Part shown: positions 42,829-52,954 of the stretch, one piece after another
How positions within the stretch are numbered: position 1 is the stretch's first letter
How the letters are laid out: each line of letters starts with the position of its first letter
Assembly (NCBI RefSeq): GCF_900155915.1
Contig: NZ_FTPO01000003.1
Coordinates: forward strand, 186,001 to 250,000
DNA: 64,000 nucleotides
Source: Microbacterium sp. RU33B
Lineage (GTDB): Bacteria > Actinomycetota > Actinomycetes > Actinomycetales > Microbacteriaceae
Direction of reading: 5' to 3'
Notes under the pieces: model-generated
Seen by the model: only the letters and a program-made list of their open reading frames with translations
Told to the model about the DNA's origin: nothing
Databases searched by the model: none
Position numbers and translations under genes: made by a program

Positions 42829-44402
42829 GCGGCCGCACGCGTCTCCTCGGCGCGCTCGGGGCACTCACCGTCGCGTCTGTCATCGCGGGCTGCGCCCCCG
42901 CCGTCGACGCCGCCTGGACGCCGCCGCAGTGGCCGGCCGCCGAGCTGCGTGTCGTGACCGCCCCGCCCGCCCCGCTCGATCCCGCGGCCGTCCCGGGTCT
43001 CGCTGGTCAGCGGCTCCGCCACGACGGGGTCGGCGTGCAGGCGCGGTTCGCGTACCTCCCCGGCACGTCTGCGTCCGTCACAGCGTTCAACGGTGCGCTC
43101 GATGCGGCCGTGCGCACGGTCGTCGATTCGCGGGCGGCATCCGTCGGTGCGGTCTATCAGCCGTCCGTCTTCTCCGCCGGCGCGGGTCTCGGCGACCGCG
43201 GGTGCGTGGTGGGGTCGACGCTGCTGCCGGCATCCCGGATCCTCGCCGACCCCGACCTCGGCCCCGCGGGAGGCGCGGGTGCCGCCGTCGTCTGCGACAT
43301 CGTGACGGCGGCGGGCAGCATCCTCGGCGAGCGTGTCCGGGTCGTCTCCGGCGGTCCCGACGGCGTCACCTCCGACGTGTCCACGATCCTCTTCGCCGAC
43401 ACCGCGACGGGCGTCACCACGACCGGAGCGGAACTGTGGACGGATGCCGCCGCCGCCGTCCTCGGCGCCGACGTCGTCGAGGCGCTGCGGCGCGATGCCG
43501 GTGCGCTGAGCAACACCGCGTCCGACGGGGGAGGGGGCGCGCAGCTCGACGCCGTCCGCGCAGCGCTGTCGACCACCCTGCCCACCGCCGAGGGCACGCT
43601 GGTCTTCACGATCGCGTCGGGATTCACGAACCCGGAGCTCACCGAGCTCGGCCTCGCGGAGACGATCACGCCGCTGACGGTCGAGGTGCCCGCCGACATC
43701 GCGGCGCCGTTGCTCACGGATGCCGGCCGCGCTCTGCTCGCGGCATCCACCCTGCCCTACACGGGTCCGGCCGACGTGCCGGCCGGAATCGACTGGGTGA
43801 ACTGCCGGCTCGTGCCGTGCGTCGCCGTGACCTACGACGACGGCCCCTCGGGCTACACGCCGGCGCTGCTCGACGAGCTCGCAGCGGCGGATGCCGCGGC
43901 CACGTTCTACATGCTCGGCGGCGTCGCCCGCGGCCGGCCCGACACCGTCGCACGGGTGAGTCGCGAAGGCCATGAGATCGGCACGCACACGTGGAACCAT
44001 CCCCGGCTCCCCACCCTCGACGATGCAGCCGTGGCGCGGGAGATCGGCGATTCGCGCGGCCTCCTGCAGCAGCTCAGCGGACAGCCGATCTCGACCTTCC
44101 GTCCGCCCTACGGCGAGTACACGGCGCGCGACCTCGCGATCGCGGGGATCCCCGCGATCCTGTGGAGCGTCGACACCCGCGACTGGGCAGGGCCCGCCGA
44201 CGACGTGCTGATCCGCGCCGGCGTCGACCAGGCGAAACCCGGTGGCATCGTGCTGTTCCACGACATCCACGAGCGCTCCGTGCGTGTCGGCCCCACCGTC
44301 TTCGCCGGCCTCCAGGATCGCGGCTTCACCCTCGCGACGATCGACCAGCTCTTCGGTGGATCGCCCCCGGCCGCAGGCGCCTGGCGTTCGGCCCCGCAGT
44401 AG
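42825..44402 (+). CDS. Lipoprotein polysaccharide deacetylase (NodB/CE4)
   Basis: The 525-residue protein has a signal peptide with lipobox V-I-A-G-C (Cys22) and should be anchored on the outer face. Residues to about 325 form a domain with two cysteine pairs, without clear relatives. The NodB domain follows: the catalytic base and metal pair are Asp338-Asp339 in T-Y-D-D-G-P, the metal histidines are His388 and His392 (H-T-W-N-H-P), R-P-P-Y-G is motif 3 and D-I-H-E motif 5. It would remove acetyl groups from peptidoglycan or another cell-wall glycan. It is coupled to the membrane protein upstream. Confidence 0.88.
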   Translation: MSGRTRLLGALGALTVASVIAGCAPAVDAAWTPPQWPAAELRVVTAPPAPLDPAAVPGLAGQRLRHDGVGVQARFAYLPGTSASVTAFNGALDAAVRTVVDSRAASVGAVYQPSVFSAGAGLGDRGCVVGSTLLPASRILADPDLGPAGGAGAAVVCDIVTAAGSILGERVRVVSGGPDGVTSDVSTILFADTATGVTTTGAELWTDAAAAVLGADVVEALRRDAGALSNTASDGGGGAQLDAVRAALSTTLPTAEGTLVFTIASGFTNPELTELGLAETITPLTVEVPADIAAPLLTDAGRALLAASTLPYTGPADVPAGIDWVNCRLVPCVAVTYDDGPSGYTPALLDELAAADAAATFYMLGGVARGRPDTVARVSREGHEIGTHTWNHPRLPTLDDAAVAREIGDSRGLLQQLSGQPISTFRPPYGEYTARDLAIAGIPAILWSVDTRDWAGPADDVLIRAGVDQAKPGGIVLFHDIHERSVRVGPTVFAGLQDRGFTLATIDQLFGGSPPAAGAWRSAPQ

Positions 44403-44404
44403 CC

Positions 44405-44425
44405 GGGCGGCGGGCTCAGCCGCCC
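44405..44425. terminator. Hairpin between convergent deacetylase and permease genes
   Basis: GGGCGGC (44405-44411) and GCCGCCC (44419-44425) pair around a seven-base loop. It overlaps the stop codon of the permease gene and can serve both transcripts. Confidence 0.45.
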
Positions 44426-45888
44426 AGCAGCGACTCGATGGGTCCGCGGGCGAAGTAGACGACGAAGCCGGCGCCGACGATCCACAGCAGCGGGCTGATC
44501 TCCTTCGCCTTGCCCGACAGCGAGCGGATGACGACCCAGCTGATGAAGCCGGCGCCGATGCCGTTCGCGATCGAGTACGTGAGGGGCATGACCGTCACCG
44601 TGAGGAACACCGGGATGAGCGCCGAGAGGTCGGTCAGATCGACGTGGCGGATCTGCGACATCATGAGCGCACCGACGATGACGAGCGCGGCCGCGGCGAT
44701 CTCGGTCGGCACGATCGACACGAGCGGTGTGAAGAACATCGCGAGCAGGAACAGTCCGCCGGTCACGAGGTTCGCGACACCCGTGCGAGCGCCCTCGCCG
44801 ATGCCCGAGGCCGACTCGATGAACACGGTGTTCGACGACGACGAGGTCGCCCCGCCGGCGACGGCGCCGATCCCCTCGACGATCAGCGCGGACTTCAGGC
44901 GCGGGAAGTCGCCCTTCTGGTCGGCGAGACCGGCTTCGCGGGAGAGGCCCGTGAGGGTGCCCATCGCGTCGAAGAAGTTCGTGAAGACGAGCGTGAAGAT
45001 GAGCATGATCGCCGCGAGGGCGCCGATGCGCAGGAAGGCGCCCAGAAGGTCGAACTGGCCGATGAGGCTCAGGTCGGGAAGGCTCACCCACTGGCTCGGA
45101 AGCTCGGGCACGGACAGGCCCCACCCACCCGGGTTCACGGTTCCGTCGTCGGCGAACTTGGGGCCGAGCTTCCAGATCGCCTCGACGATGACCGCCACGA
45201 CGGTGCCCGAGACAAGACCGATCAGCAGCCCGCCCTTGATCTTCAGCGCCATGAGCACGCCGCACAGGAGAAGGGTGAAGACGAACAGCAGGACGGGGAC
45301 GGTGGCCACCGATCCCTGCACGCCCAGACCCACCGGCGGCGAGCTCACGCCGGTCGCGGTGACGAATCCTGCGTCGACGAAGCCGATGAAGGCGATGAAC
45401 AGGCCGATGCCGACGGTGATCGCCGTCTTGAGGGCGAGGGGGACGGCGTCGAAGATCATGCGCCGGAGGCCGGTCGCCGCCAGCAGCACGATGATGAGGC
45501 CGTTGATGACGACGAGGCCCATCGCCTCGGCCCACGTGACCTGCCCGACGACCGACACGGCGAGGAACGAGTTGATGCCCAGGCCCGCGGCGAACGCGAA
45601 CGGCAGGCGCGTCACGAGCCCGAAGAGGATCGTCATGGCTCCCGCGGTCAGCGCCGTGACGGCGGCGACCTGCGGGAAGACCAGGCTGTCGCCCGCGATA
45701 TCCGGGCTCCCCGAGAGGATGATCGGGTTCAGGATCACGATGTAGGCCATCGTGATGAAGGTGACGACGCCGCCGCGCACCTCCGCCCCGAGCGTGGAGC
45801 CGCGCTTCGTGATCTCGAAGAACCGGTCGAAGCCGCTCCGCGAGGAGTCGTCTACCGAGTCGGGGGCGGACGTGGGGGCAGTGGTCAT
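44416..45888 (-). CDS. NCS2 family purine/nucleobase permease (AzgA-like)
   Basis: The 490-residue protein has about 13 membrane segments and AzgA-type motifs of the NCS2 family: T-M-A-Y-I-V-I-L-N-P near helix 1, the A-A-G-L-G-I-N-S-F hinge in helix 3, and V-T-S-S-type S-S-S-S-N-T-V-F-I-E-S-A-S-G-I in helix 10. AzgA members carry adenine, guanine or hypoxanthine by proton symport. Purine biosynthesis genes lie 3.2 kb downstream on the other strand, which fits purine homeostasis. I looked for a purine riboswitch in the 120 bases before the start and saw none. It is monocistronic. Confidence 0.9.
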   Translation of the reverse strand: MTTAPTSAPDSVDDSSRSGFDRFFEITKRGSTLGAEVRGGVVTFITMAYIVILNPIILSGSPDIAGDSLVFPQVAAVTALTAGAMTILFGLVTRLPFAFAAGLGINSFLAVSVVGQVTWAEAMGLVVINGLIIVLLAATGLRRMIFDAVPLALKTAITVGIGLFIAFIGFVDAGFVTATGVSSPPVGLGVQGSVATVPVLLFVFTLLLCGVLMALKIKGGLLIGLVSGTVVAVIVEAIWKLGPKFADDGTVNPGGWGLSVPELPSQWVSLPDLSLIGQFDLLGAFLRIGALAAIMLIFTLVFTNFFDAMGTLTGLSREAGLADQKGDFPRLKSALIVEGIGAVAGGATSSSSNTVFIESASGIGEGARTGVANLVTGGLFLLAMFFTPLVSIVPTEIAAAALVIVGALMMSQIRHVDLTDLSALIPVFLTVTVMPLTYSIANGIGAGFISWVVIRSLSGKAKEISPLLWIVGAGFVVYFARGPIESLLGG

Positions 45889-46009
45889 GAAGGTCTCCGG
45901 GGGAATCGAGAAGAGCTCGTTCCCAGCATTCTCTCAGGCGCAGAACCCTCCGGGCCACCGGGCGCGCCCGGGGGTGACCGGGCGGCGCGCGTCGTAGGGT
46001 CGTGGAGGC

Positions 46010-47644
46010 ATGCACCGCTTCATCGTCGCCTTCCTCGCCGCCTTCGACTCCGTCATCGCGGCGGCCGTCGGCATCGCCGCGGTCCTGGCTCCGCTGACGC
46101 TGCTGTGGATCTTCGGCTTCGGCGGATCGGCCCCGTGGGACGTGCTCTGGCCCGCCGCCGTGAGCGTCTGGCAGCTCGGCAACCTCGTGCCGCTGCACAT
46201 CCGGCTTCCTCCCGAGTACCTCGCCGTCGCGGGCATCGGCGAGAGCGAGGCGGCGTTCCTGCTCTCCCTCGCGCCGCTCGCGTTCGCCGGCTTCACGGCG
46301 GTGTTCGCGGCGCGCTCGGGGGCACGCGCGTCGCGGGCGGATGCCTGGATGACGGGTGTGGTCGTCGGCAGCCTCGTCTTCGGTGGCCTGACCGCGGGAG
46401 CGGCCCTCACCGCGCGCAACCCCGTCGCCGCGGTGCATCTGTGGCAGGCCGTCCTGTTCCCGACCCTCGTCTTCGCGGTGCCGGCGCTGCTCGGTGCGGT
46501 CGTGACGGAGTGGCGCGAGGCGGGATCGGGCCTCATCGCTCGCGTGCGCGACCGCATCGAGGCCGCTCCACGCGGCTGGGGCGAGGCTCCGGGGATGGTC
46601 GTGCGGGGGAGCGGCGTCGTGCTCGCCGGCCTCATCGGCGTCGGGGCGCTCGGGGTCGCCGTGGCGATCATCCTGGGCGGCGGCGAGGTGATCGCGCTGT
46701 TCGAAGCCGCGAACGTCGACCTGGTCGGGGTGATCGTGCTCGCGCTGGGTCAGCTCGTCTACATTCCGACGCTCGTCGTGTGGGGTGTCTCCTACGTGGC
46801 CGGACCCGGGTTCGCCCTCGGCGCCGGATCATCGGTCTCGCCGGGCGGGACGCAGTTGGGTATCGTGCCCGGCGTGCCGATCCTCGGCATCCTGCCCGAG
46901 CAGCAGTCGCCCTGGATGCTGCTGCTCGCGCTGCTGCCGCTGGCACTGGGGGCGTTCGCGGGATGGGTCGTGCGCTCGCGGCTCGTCGCGGCCGGACCGT
47001 CCGGCGAGCAGACGTCGCCTCCCGAAGACCGGCCGTGGACCGCCGACGCGGAGGGCGAGCACGAACCCGTCTCCGCGCGTCTCGGGATCGCCGTCGGCAT
47101 CGCGCTCGTCTCCGCGGGCGGCGTGGCCCTCCTCTCCTGGGTCGCATCGGGCTCGCTCGGTCCGGGTCGTCTCGCGGACGTCGGGCCGGCACCGGGCCCG
47201 GTGGCGCTCGCGGTCGGGCTCGAGGTGCTCGTGGGCGCGGCCATCCTGCTGCTGTCGCCGCGTCGTCGCGGATCGAGCCCCGAGGCCCGTGAGGCCGACA
47301 TCGACGTGTTCGCGGCGGTGCCGGTCGCTTCGCCGAACGCGTTCGAGCTGCGCGCGGCGGGAGACGCGGACACCGCGCGGGTCGTGCCCCCCGTGGTGAC
47401 GACGGAGCCTGCGCTGTCGGAGAAGCCTGCGAAGAAGCAGAAGCCTGCCGAGAAGCCTGCGAAGAAGCAGAGGCCTGCCGAGAAGCAGACACCTGTGAAG
47501 ACGCCCACGCCTGCGAAGAAGCCCCGCGCGGCGAAGAAGCCCACGCCCGCGTCCGCCGCGTCCACGATCGCGGAGCCGGATGCGGTGACGGCGCCCATCG
47601 AGCTGCCGGGCACATCGGAGCGACCGAGCCCGCCGGTAGACTAG
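46010..47644 (+). CDS. DUF6350 membrane protein upstream of purN
   Basis: The 544-residue protein has about nine membrane helices up to residue 425, beginning [14 protein letters not shown] and including [16 protein letters not shown]. This is the DUF6350 protein that precedes purN in many actinobacteria; its role is unknown. The last 100 residues are a low-complexity cytosolic tail of Lys, Pro, Ala and Glu, partly made of a tandem 30-base repeat at 47420-47479 that uses CCT codons otherwise rare here. TAGGGT nine bases before the ATG is a likely -10 box with GGAGG as ribosome-binding site. Confidence 0.85.
   Translation: MHRFIVAFLAAFDSVIAAAVGIAAVLAPLTLLWIFGFGGSAPWDVLWPAAVSVWQLGNLVPLHIRLPPEYLAVAGIGESEAAFLLSLAPLAFAGFTAVFAARSGARASRADAWMTGVVVGSLVFGGLTAGAALTARNPVAAVHLWQAVLFPTLVFAVPALLGAVVTEWREAGSGLIARVRDRIEAAPRGWGEAPGMVVRGSGVVLAGLIGVGALGVAVAIILGGGEVIALFEAANVDLVGVIVLALGQLVYIPTLVVWGVSYVAGPGFALGAGSSVSPGGTQLGIVPGVPILGILPEQQSPWMLLLALLPLALGAFAGWVVRSRLVAAGPSGEQTSPPEDRPWTADAEGEHEPVSARLGIAVGIALVSAGGVALLSWVASGSLGPGRLADVGPAPGPVALAVGLEVLVGAAILLLSPRRRGSSPEAREADIDVFAAVPVASPNAFELRAAGDADTARVVPPVVTTEPALSEKPAKKQKPAEKPAKKQRPAEKQTPVKTPTPAKKPRAAKKPTPASAASTIAEPDAVTAPIELPGTSERPSPPVD
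47420..47479 (+). repeat. Tandem 30-base repeat inside the DUF6350 gene
   Basis: Two adjacent 30-base units (47420-47449 and 47450-47479) differ at one position. They encode [11 protein letters not shown] and are followed by a degenerate third unit. The identity suggests recent slippage. Confidence 0.75.
47637..47642 (+). promoter_or_regulatory. Leaderless-type -10 box for purN
   Basis: TAGACT spans the last codons of the DUF6350 gene (GAC-TAG) and ends six bases before the purN GTG. It implies purN can be transcribed without a leader, independently of the upstream gene. Confidence 0.5.
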
Positions 47645-47648
47645 CCGC

Positions 47649-48251
47649 GTGTTCACGGTTGCCGTCCTGATCTCGGGAACGGGGTCGAATCTGAGGGCTC
47701 TGCTCGAGGCGGCGGCCGACCCCGATTACCCCGCGCGCGTCGTCGTCGTCGGCGCCGACCGCGACGCCGATGGGCTCGCGCACGCCGAGGACTTCGGCAT
47801 CCCGAGCTTCACGGTGCCCTACGCCCGCTTCGCCTCGCGCGAGGAGTGGGGCGACGAGCTGGGAGCGCAGCTCGACGTGTGGAAGCCCGACCTCGTGGTG
47901 CTGAGCGGTCTCATGCGTCTGCTGCCCGCCGGCCTCGTCGACAGGTGGACACCCCGCGTCGTCAACACGCACCCGGCGTACCTGCCCGAGTTCCCCGGCG
48001 CCCACGGCGTGCGCGACGCGCTGGCGGCGGGCGTCGCGCAGACCGGCGCGAGCGTCATCATCGTCGACAGCGGGGTCGACAGCGGACCGATCCTCGCCCA
48101 GGAGCGCATCCCCGTGCTCCCGGGCGACGACGAACACGCCCTGCACGAGCGGATCAAGCCCGTCGAACGCCGACTTCTGATCGATGTCGTGCGCCGCATC
48201 GCGACCGGCGAGGTCGACCTCGCCGCCGTATCGGCCGCACACGCCCACTGA
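47649..48251 (+). CDS. purN: Phosphoribosylglycinamide formyltransferase
   Basis: The 200-residue GART transfers a formyl group from 10-formyl-THF to GAR in purine biosynthesis. Catalytic Asn106, His108 and Asp144 fall at exactly the E. coli PurN numbers (N-T-H-P-A-Y-L-P and V-D-S-G-P). The N-terminal G-T-G-S-N-L phosphate loop is present. It is followed by purH after 23 bases, the standard order. The GTG start is preceded by a promoter-like TAGACT and has no clear ribosome-binding site. Confidence 0.97.
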   Translation: MFTVAVLISGTGSNLRALLEAAADPDYPARVVVVGADRDADGLAHAEDFGIPSFTVPYARFASREEWGDELGAQLDVWKPDLVVLSGLMRLLPAGLVDRWTPRVVNTHPAYLPEFPGAHGVRDALAAGVAQTGASVIIVDSGVDSGPILAQERIPVLPGDDEHALHERIKPVERRLLIDVVRRIATGEVDLAAVSAAHAH

Positions 48252-48274
48252 CCCCCACACGAGGAGCCCTCCCC

Positions 48275-49882
48275 ATGGCCGGACCGAGCCACGACCCGTC
48301 CCTGTACCGCGACCGCGACAGCGTCCCCATCAAGCGGGCGCTCGTCTCGGTCAGCGACAAGTCCGACCTCCTGGGACTGGGCCAGGCGCTCGCCGCCGCG
48401 GGGGTCGAGATCGTCTCCACCGGCGGGTCGGCAGCGCTCCTCCGCGAGTCGGGCCTCACGGTCGTCGACGTCGCCGACGTCACGGGCTTCCCGGAGTCGC
48501 TCGACGGCCGCGTGAAGACCCTGCACCCCGGCGTGCACGCCGGCCTCCTCGCCGACCTCCGCCTCGAAGACCACGAGCGCCAGCTCGCCGACCTCCAGAT
48601 CGCGCCGTTCGAGCTCGTCGTGGTCAACCTCTACCCGTTCGTCGAGACGGTCGCCTCCGGCGCCGCGGCCGACGACATCGTCGAGCAGATCGACATCGGC
48701 GGCCCGGCGATGGTGCGCGCGTCGGCGAAGAACTTCGCCAACGTCGCGATCGTGGTCTCGCCCGAGTCGTACCCCGCGATCATCGAGTCGCTCGGCACCG
48801 GCGGCACGACGCTCGCCCAGCGTCGCGAGCTGGCCGCCCGCGCCTTCGCCCACACCGCGAACTACGACCGGGCCGTCGCGACGTGGTTCGCCGACGGCAC
48901 CCTCGCCGAGGGCGAGGACCTGCCCCAGCACCTCACCATCAAGGCCGAGCGCCAGGCGACGCTGCGATACGGCGAGAACTCGCACCAGCGGGCCGCGATC
49001 TACACCCGCACCGGCGGTCACGGCATCGCGCAGGCGACCCAGCTGCAGGGCAAGGAGATGTCGTACAACAACTACGTCGACGCGGATGCCGCCCTTCGCG
49101 CCGCGTTCGACATGGTGCTCCCCGCCGTCGCCATCATCAAGCACGCCAACCCGTGCGGCATCGCCGTCACCGCCCCGAACGCGCTCGACCCGATCGCCAG
49201 CGCCCACCTGCGTGCGCACGAGTGCGATCCCGTCTCGGCGTACGGCGGCGTGATCGCCACGAACGGCACCGTGACGCTCAAGATGGCCGAGAACCTCCGC
49301 GACATCTTCACCGAGGTGATCGTGGCGCCGGCCTTCGAGCGCGAGGCGCTCGAGGTCTTCAAGCTCAAGAAGAACCTCCGGGTCCTCCAGCTCCCCGCCG
49401 ACTGGCAGCAGGAGCGCATGGACGTCCGGCTCGTCTCGGGAGGCCTCCTGCTGCAGGACGCCGACCGGTTCCCGGACGAAATCGCCACGGTCGCGAAGGA
49501 CTGGCAGCTCGTCACCGGCGAGCGCCCGAGCGACGAGGAGATGACGAACCTCATCTTCGCGTGGAAGGCGTGCCGCGCGGTCAAGTCCAACGCCATCGTG
49601 CTCGCGAAGAACTCCGCGACCGTCGGCATCGGCATGGGCCAGGTCAACCGCGTCGACTCGTGCCGCCTCGCCGTCGAGCGCGCGGGGGACCGCGCGGCGG
49701 GCTCGGCCGCGGCATCCGACGCCTTCTTCCCCTTCGCCGACGGCCCGCAGGTGCTGCTGGATGCCGGGATCACCGCGATCGTGCAGCCCGGCGGATCGGT
49801 CCGCGACGCCGAGGTCATCGAGGCGGCGCAGGCCGCGGGCGTCACGATGTTCTTCACGGGGGAGCGTCACTTCTTCCACTGA
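48275..49882 (+). CDS. purH: Bifunctional AICAR transformylase/IMP cyclohydrolase
   Basis: The 535-residue PurH catalyses the last two steps of IMP synthesis. The N-terminal MGS-type IMP cyclohydrolase domain ([19 protein letters not shown]) covers about residues 20-165. The larger transformylase domain carries [15 protein letters not shown] and the C-terminal F-F-P-F-A-D with P-G-G-S-V-R-D. The ATG follows GAGGAG. An N-terminal extension of about 18 residues precedes the conserved start of homologues and may or may not be translated. Confidence 0.97.
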   Translation: MAGPSHDPSLYRDRDSVPIKRALVSVSDKSDLLGLGQALAAAGVEIVSTGGSAALLRESGLTVVDVADVTGFPESLDGRVKTLHPGVHAGLLADLRLEDHERQLADLQIAPFELVVVNLYPFVETVASGAAADDIVEQIDIGGPAMVRASAKNFANVAIVVSPESYPAIIESLGTGGTTLAQRRELAARAFAHTANYDRAVATWFADGTLAEGEDLPQHLTIKAERQATLRYGENSHQRAAIYTRTGGHGIAQATQLQGKEMSYNNYVDADAALRAAFDMVLPAVAIIKHANPCGIAVTAPNALDPIASAHLRAHECDPVSAYGGVIATNGTVTLKMAENLRDIFTEVIVAPAFEREALEVFKLKKNLRVLQLPADWQQERMDVRLVSGGLLLQDADRFPDEIATVAKDWQLVTGERPSDEEMTNLIFAWKACRAVKSNAIVLAKNSATVGIGMGQVNRVDSCRLAVERAGDRAAGSAAASDAFFPFADGPQVLLDAGITAIVQPGGSVRDAEVIEAAQAAGVTMFFTGERHFFH

Positions 49883-49923
49883 GCACGGCAGCGACTGTCG
49901 CAGGTCCGTGCGAGGGTGGCGGG

Positions 49924-50844
49924 ATGCTGACACCGGGAGTCGAGCTCGACATCGCGCTCGCGCATCGCGAGCCCATCGACCTCGACGGGCTGTTCGCATG
50001 GATGGTCGCGCGCGCGATCCCCGGCGTGGAGGTCGCCACCCCGGAGCGCTATGCCCGGGCCCTGCGCCTCGACGGCGGCCCGGCGTGGTTCGAGCTCACA
50101 CGCGCACCGGCGGGAGGACTCCGGCTGCGTGCGCGCGCCGCCACCTCGGCCGATCTCGTCGAGGTGGAGGTCAGGGCTCGGCGCCTGTTCGATCTCGACC
50201 ACGATCCGCTCGAGGTCGACGAGGCGCTCGCCCAGCACCTCGAACTCGCCCCTCTCGTCGCCGCGATGCCCGGCATCCGCGTTCCAGGCGCCGCAGACCC
50301 GCATGAGATGCTCGTGCGGGCGATGGTGGGGCAGCAGATCACGGTCGCCGCCGCGCGCACGGCGCTCGCGGCCCTGACGGAGGCGCTGGGGGAGCGCATC
50401 CCCGAGGTGGAGGGCACCGACCGGCTCTTCCCGACGATGGAGGCGATCGCGGCGCACGGCCACGACGTGCTGCGCGGCCCCGCCGCCCGCGTTCGGGCGC
50501 TCATCGGAGCGGCCGGCAGTCTCGCAGACGGATCGCTGACGCTCACGAACGCCGATGAGGGGGCGCAGCAGCGCGCGGCCCTGCTCGCGATGCCCGGAAT
50601 CGGGCCGTGGACCGCCGACTACGTGCGCATGCGCGTGCTCGGAGACACCGATGTCACGCTTCCGGGAGACGTCGTCGTGCGGGCGGGAGCCGCCGCGATC
50701 GGCATCCCCGCCGATCCGAAGGGCTTCGCCACGTGGGCGGAGCGCACGTCGCCCTGGCGGAGCTATCTCACGGCCCATCTGTGGCGCGCAGCCCCCGTAC
50801 GTCCGCGTACACGGGGCTTGCGCCCCGCAGTCTCACAGACATAG
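49924..50844 (+). CDS. DNA-3-methyladenine glycosylase II (AlkA-type)
   Basis: The 306-residue protein has an AlkA N-terminal-like domain (residues about 1-115) and an HhH-GPD glycosylase domain. The helix-hairpin-helix is [14 protein letters not shown], and the catalytic Asp follows in L-P-G-D-V-V-V. The Q-Q-I-T-V-A-A-A-R segment is the usual HhH-GPD entry. It removes alkylated bases to start base-excision repair. The Ada domains found in fused actinobacterial AlkA proteins are absent. It starts 41 bases after purH and may be read from the same transcript. Confidence 0.88.
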   Translation: MLTPGVELDIALAHREPIDLDGLFAWMVARAIPGVEVATPERYARALRLDGGPAWFELTRAPAGGLRLRARAATSADLVEVEVRARRLFDLDHDPLEVDEALAQHLELAPLVAAMPGIRVPGAADPHEMLVRAMVGQQITVAAARTALAALTEALGERIPEVEGTDRLFPTMEAIAAHGHDVLRGPAARVRALIGAAGSLADGSLTLTNADEGAQQRAALLAMPGIGPWTADYVRMRVLGDTDVTLPGDVVVRAGAAAIGIPADPKGFATWAERTSPWRSYLTAHLWRAAPVRPRTRGLRPAVSQT

Positions 50845-50912
50845 TCTGGAGGGCTGTCGCGTCGCCTCCGGGAGACCTTCGACCGCGTCACACCACGAAC
50901 CAGGAGGTTGCC

Positions 50913-50990
50913 ATGTACCAGGCCATCGTCATCGCCACGAAGCCGGCAGCCGTCCTCGCCCCGTTCGGGCGCACGACGCGCGAGGGATGA
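50913..50990 (+). CDS. 25-residue ORF upstream of the ABC exporter genes
   Basis: CAGGAGG stands seven bases before an ATG that opens 25 codons ([20 protein letters not shown], then T-T-R-E-G). This is one of the strongest ribosome-binding sites in the window. The stop lies 149 bases before the first exporter gene. The intervening DNA includes a hairpin GGACGG-CATAGTT-CCGTCC (51009-51027). The position and size fit a regulatory leader peptide, but no family match is known and it could also be a small protein. Confidence 0.45.
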   Translation: MYQAIVIATKPAAVLAPFGRTTREG

Positions 50991-51139
50991 TCCGAGGGGT
51001 CCACTCCCGGACGGCATAGTTCCGTCCGCTCCCGCGTTCTCCCCGTCGAGGCCCCCGGCCTTCGCAGGCTCCTCCGCGCGCCGTCACCACTTCTCCGTCT
51101 CGCCGCTGTGCGGCATCCGCTCCACCCTCCTCAAGGATC

Positions 51140-52954
51140 ATGACCACGTCATCCACCGAGAGACTCTCCACTCTCCGGGCACTCGCCCGCCTCCTCCCGT
51201 TCGCCAAGCCGGTCCTCCCACGACTCGCCCTCGGCGCCCTCAGCGCGCTCGTCGCGAGTCTGCTGGCCCTGGCGATCCCGCTCGTGCTCGAGGCGGTCAT
51301 CGCCGGCCCGATCGCGTCGGGCGACCAGACCCTGCTCGTCTGGGGCGCGGTCGCGATCCTCGGGCTCGGCCTCGCGGAGGCCGTCATGGTGTGGCTCCGG
51401 CGCTGGTTCGTGCTCGGTCCCGCGACGATGGTGGAGTACGAGATCCGCACGTCGTTCTACGCGCGCCTGCAGCGTCTCCCCGTGGCCTTCCACGACAAGT
51501 GGCAGTCCGGTCAGCTGCTCAGCCGCATGATGCAGGACATCAGCATGCTGCGCCGGTGGATGGCGTTCGGCCTCGTGCTGCTCGTCGTGAACGTCCTGAC
51601 GATCGTCGTCGGCGCGGTGCTGCTGTTCCGCTGGCACTGGCTGCTGGGTACGACCTTCCTCGTCGTGTCGATCCCGCTGTGGTTCGCCGGTTCCCGGTTC
51701 GAGAAGCGCTACGGCACCCTCGCGCGTCAGAGCCAGGACCAGGCCGGCGACCTCGCCACCTCGGTCGAGGAGAGCGTGCACGGCATCCGTGTGCTCAAGG
51801 CGTTCGGTCGCGGCAAGCACGCGCTGCAGAAGTTCACGCGCCAGGCCGAGACGCTGCGCGAGACCGAGCTCAGCAAGGCGCGCGCGGTCGGTCTGATCTG
51901 GTTCTGGCTCGTCCTCCTGCCCGACATCGCCTTCGCACTGTGCCTCGGCGTCGGGATCTACCTGACCGCCGCCTCGCAGCTCCAGCCCTCCGAGCTCGCC
52001 GCGTTCTTCGTCATGGCGACCGTGCTGCGCTGGCCGATGGAGTCGATCGGCTTCCTGTTCTCGTTCATGCTCGACGCGCGCACCGCCACCGACCGCCTCT
52101 TCGAGGTGTTCGACGAGGAGAACACGATCGTCGATCCGGCGGAGCCCGTGTCGATCGCGCAGCCCCGGGGGGAGCTCGTGTTCGAGGACGTGCACTTCCG
52201 CTACCCGGATGCCGCGGCATCCGAACGCGACCTCATCAACGGGGTCGACCTGGCACTCCGCTCGGGCGAGACGATGGCCCTCGTGGGGCTCACCGGCTGC
52301 GGCAAGACGACCCTCACGACGCTGCCCACGCGTCTGTACGACGTCACCGGCGGTCGCGTGATGCTCGACGGCGTCGACGTGCGCGACCTGAGTCTGAGCG
52401 AGCTGCGCGGTCACATCGGCATGGCGTTCGAGGATTCGACCCTGTTCTCGCAGACCGTGCGGGAGAACGTGCTGCTCGGGCGGGAAGACCTCGAGCCCGG
52501 GAGCGCCGAGGCGGAGCGCGTCATGCGCGAGGCGCTCGCCGTGGCGCAGGCCTCCTTCGTCGAGGATCTCCCCGACGGCGTCGACACCGTCATCGGCGAG
52601 GAGGGCCTGTCGCTCTCGGGCGGTCAGCGCCAGCGCCTCGCTCTGGCCCGCGCCGTGGCGGCCCGCCCCGCGGTGCTCGTGCTCGACGACCCGCTCTCGG
52701 CGCTCGACGTCGAGACGGAGACCTTGGTCGAAGACGCGCTGCGCGACATCATGCGCGACACGACGTCGCTCGTGGTGGCCCATCGCCCGTCGACGGTCAT
52801 GCTCGCCGACCGCGTCGCGCTCATGGAGGGCGGTCGCATCACGGCCGTCGGGACGCACTCCGAGCTGCTGCGCACGAACGACCACTACCGGCACGTGATC
52901 TCGAGCCTCGAGGTCGAGCAAGCCCGCATGCGGGAGAGGGAGGTGAACCTGTGA
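51140..52954 (+). CDS. ABC exporter half-transporter, degenerate-site subunit
   Basis: The 604-residue protein has an N-terminal six-helix type IV ABC exporter domain (about 20-320) and a nucleotide-binding domain. Walker A is L-T-G-C-G-K-T-T, the signature is L-S-G-G-Q-R-Q-R and Walker B is V-L-V-L-D-D-P: the catalytic Glu after Walker B is Asp. In heterodimeric exporters such as TM287/288 this marks the subunit with the degenerate ATP site. The partner gene starts within its stop codon (GTGA). Drug, lipid or peptide export is possible; substrate unknown. The ATG is only two bases behind AAGGA, so translation may depend on coupling or on the leader upstream. Confidence 0.92.
   Translation: MTTSSTERLSTLRALARLLPFAKPVLPRLALGALSALVASLLALAIPLVLEAVIAGPIASGDQTLLVWGAVAILGLGLAEAVMVWLRRWFVLGPATMVEYEIRTSFYARLQRLPVAFHDKWQSGQLLSRMMQDISMLRRWMAFGLVLLVVNVLTIVVGAVLLFRWHWLLGTTFLVVSIPLWFAGSRFEKRYGTLARQSQDQAGDLATSVEESVHGIRVLKAFGRGKHALQKFTRQAETLRETELSKARAVGLIWFWLVLLPDIAFALCLGVGIYLTAASQLQPSELAAFFVMATVLRWPMESIGFLFSFMLDARTATDRLFEVFDEENTIVDPAEPVSIAQPRGELVFEDVHFRYPDAAASERDLINGVDLALRSGETMALVGLTGCGKTTLTTLPTRLYDVTGGRVMLDGVDVRDLSLSELRGHIGMAFEDSTLFSQTVRENVLLGREDLEPGSAEAERVMREALAVAQASFVEDLPDGVDTVIGEEGLSLSGGQRQRLALARAVAARPAVLVLDDPLSALDVETETLVEDALRDIMRDTTSLVVAHRPSTVMLADRVALMEGGRITAVGTHSELLRTNDHYRHVISSLEVEQARMREREVNL

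Noticed and set aside
45889-46009. Purine riboswitch in front of the NCS2 permease
   Set aside because: The short spacer shows no three-way-junction pattern or conserved aptamer loops.
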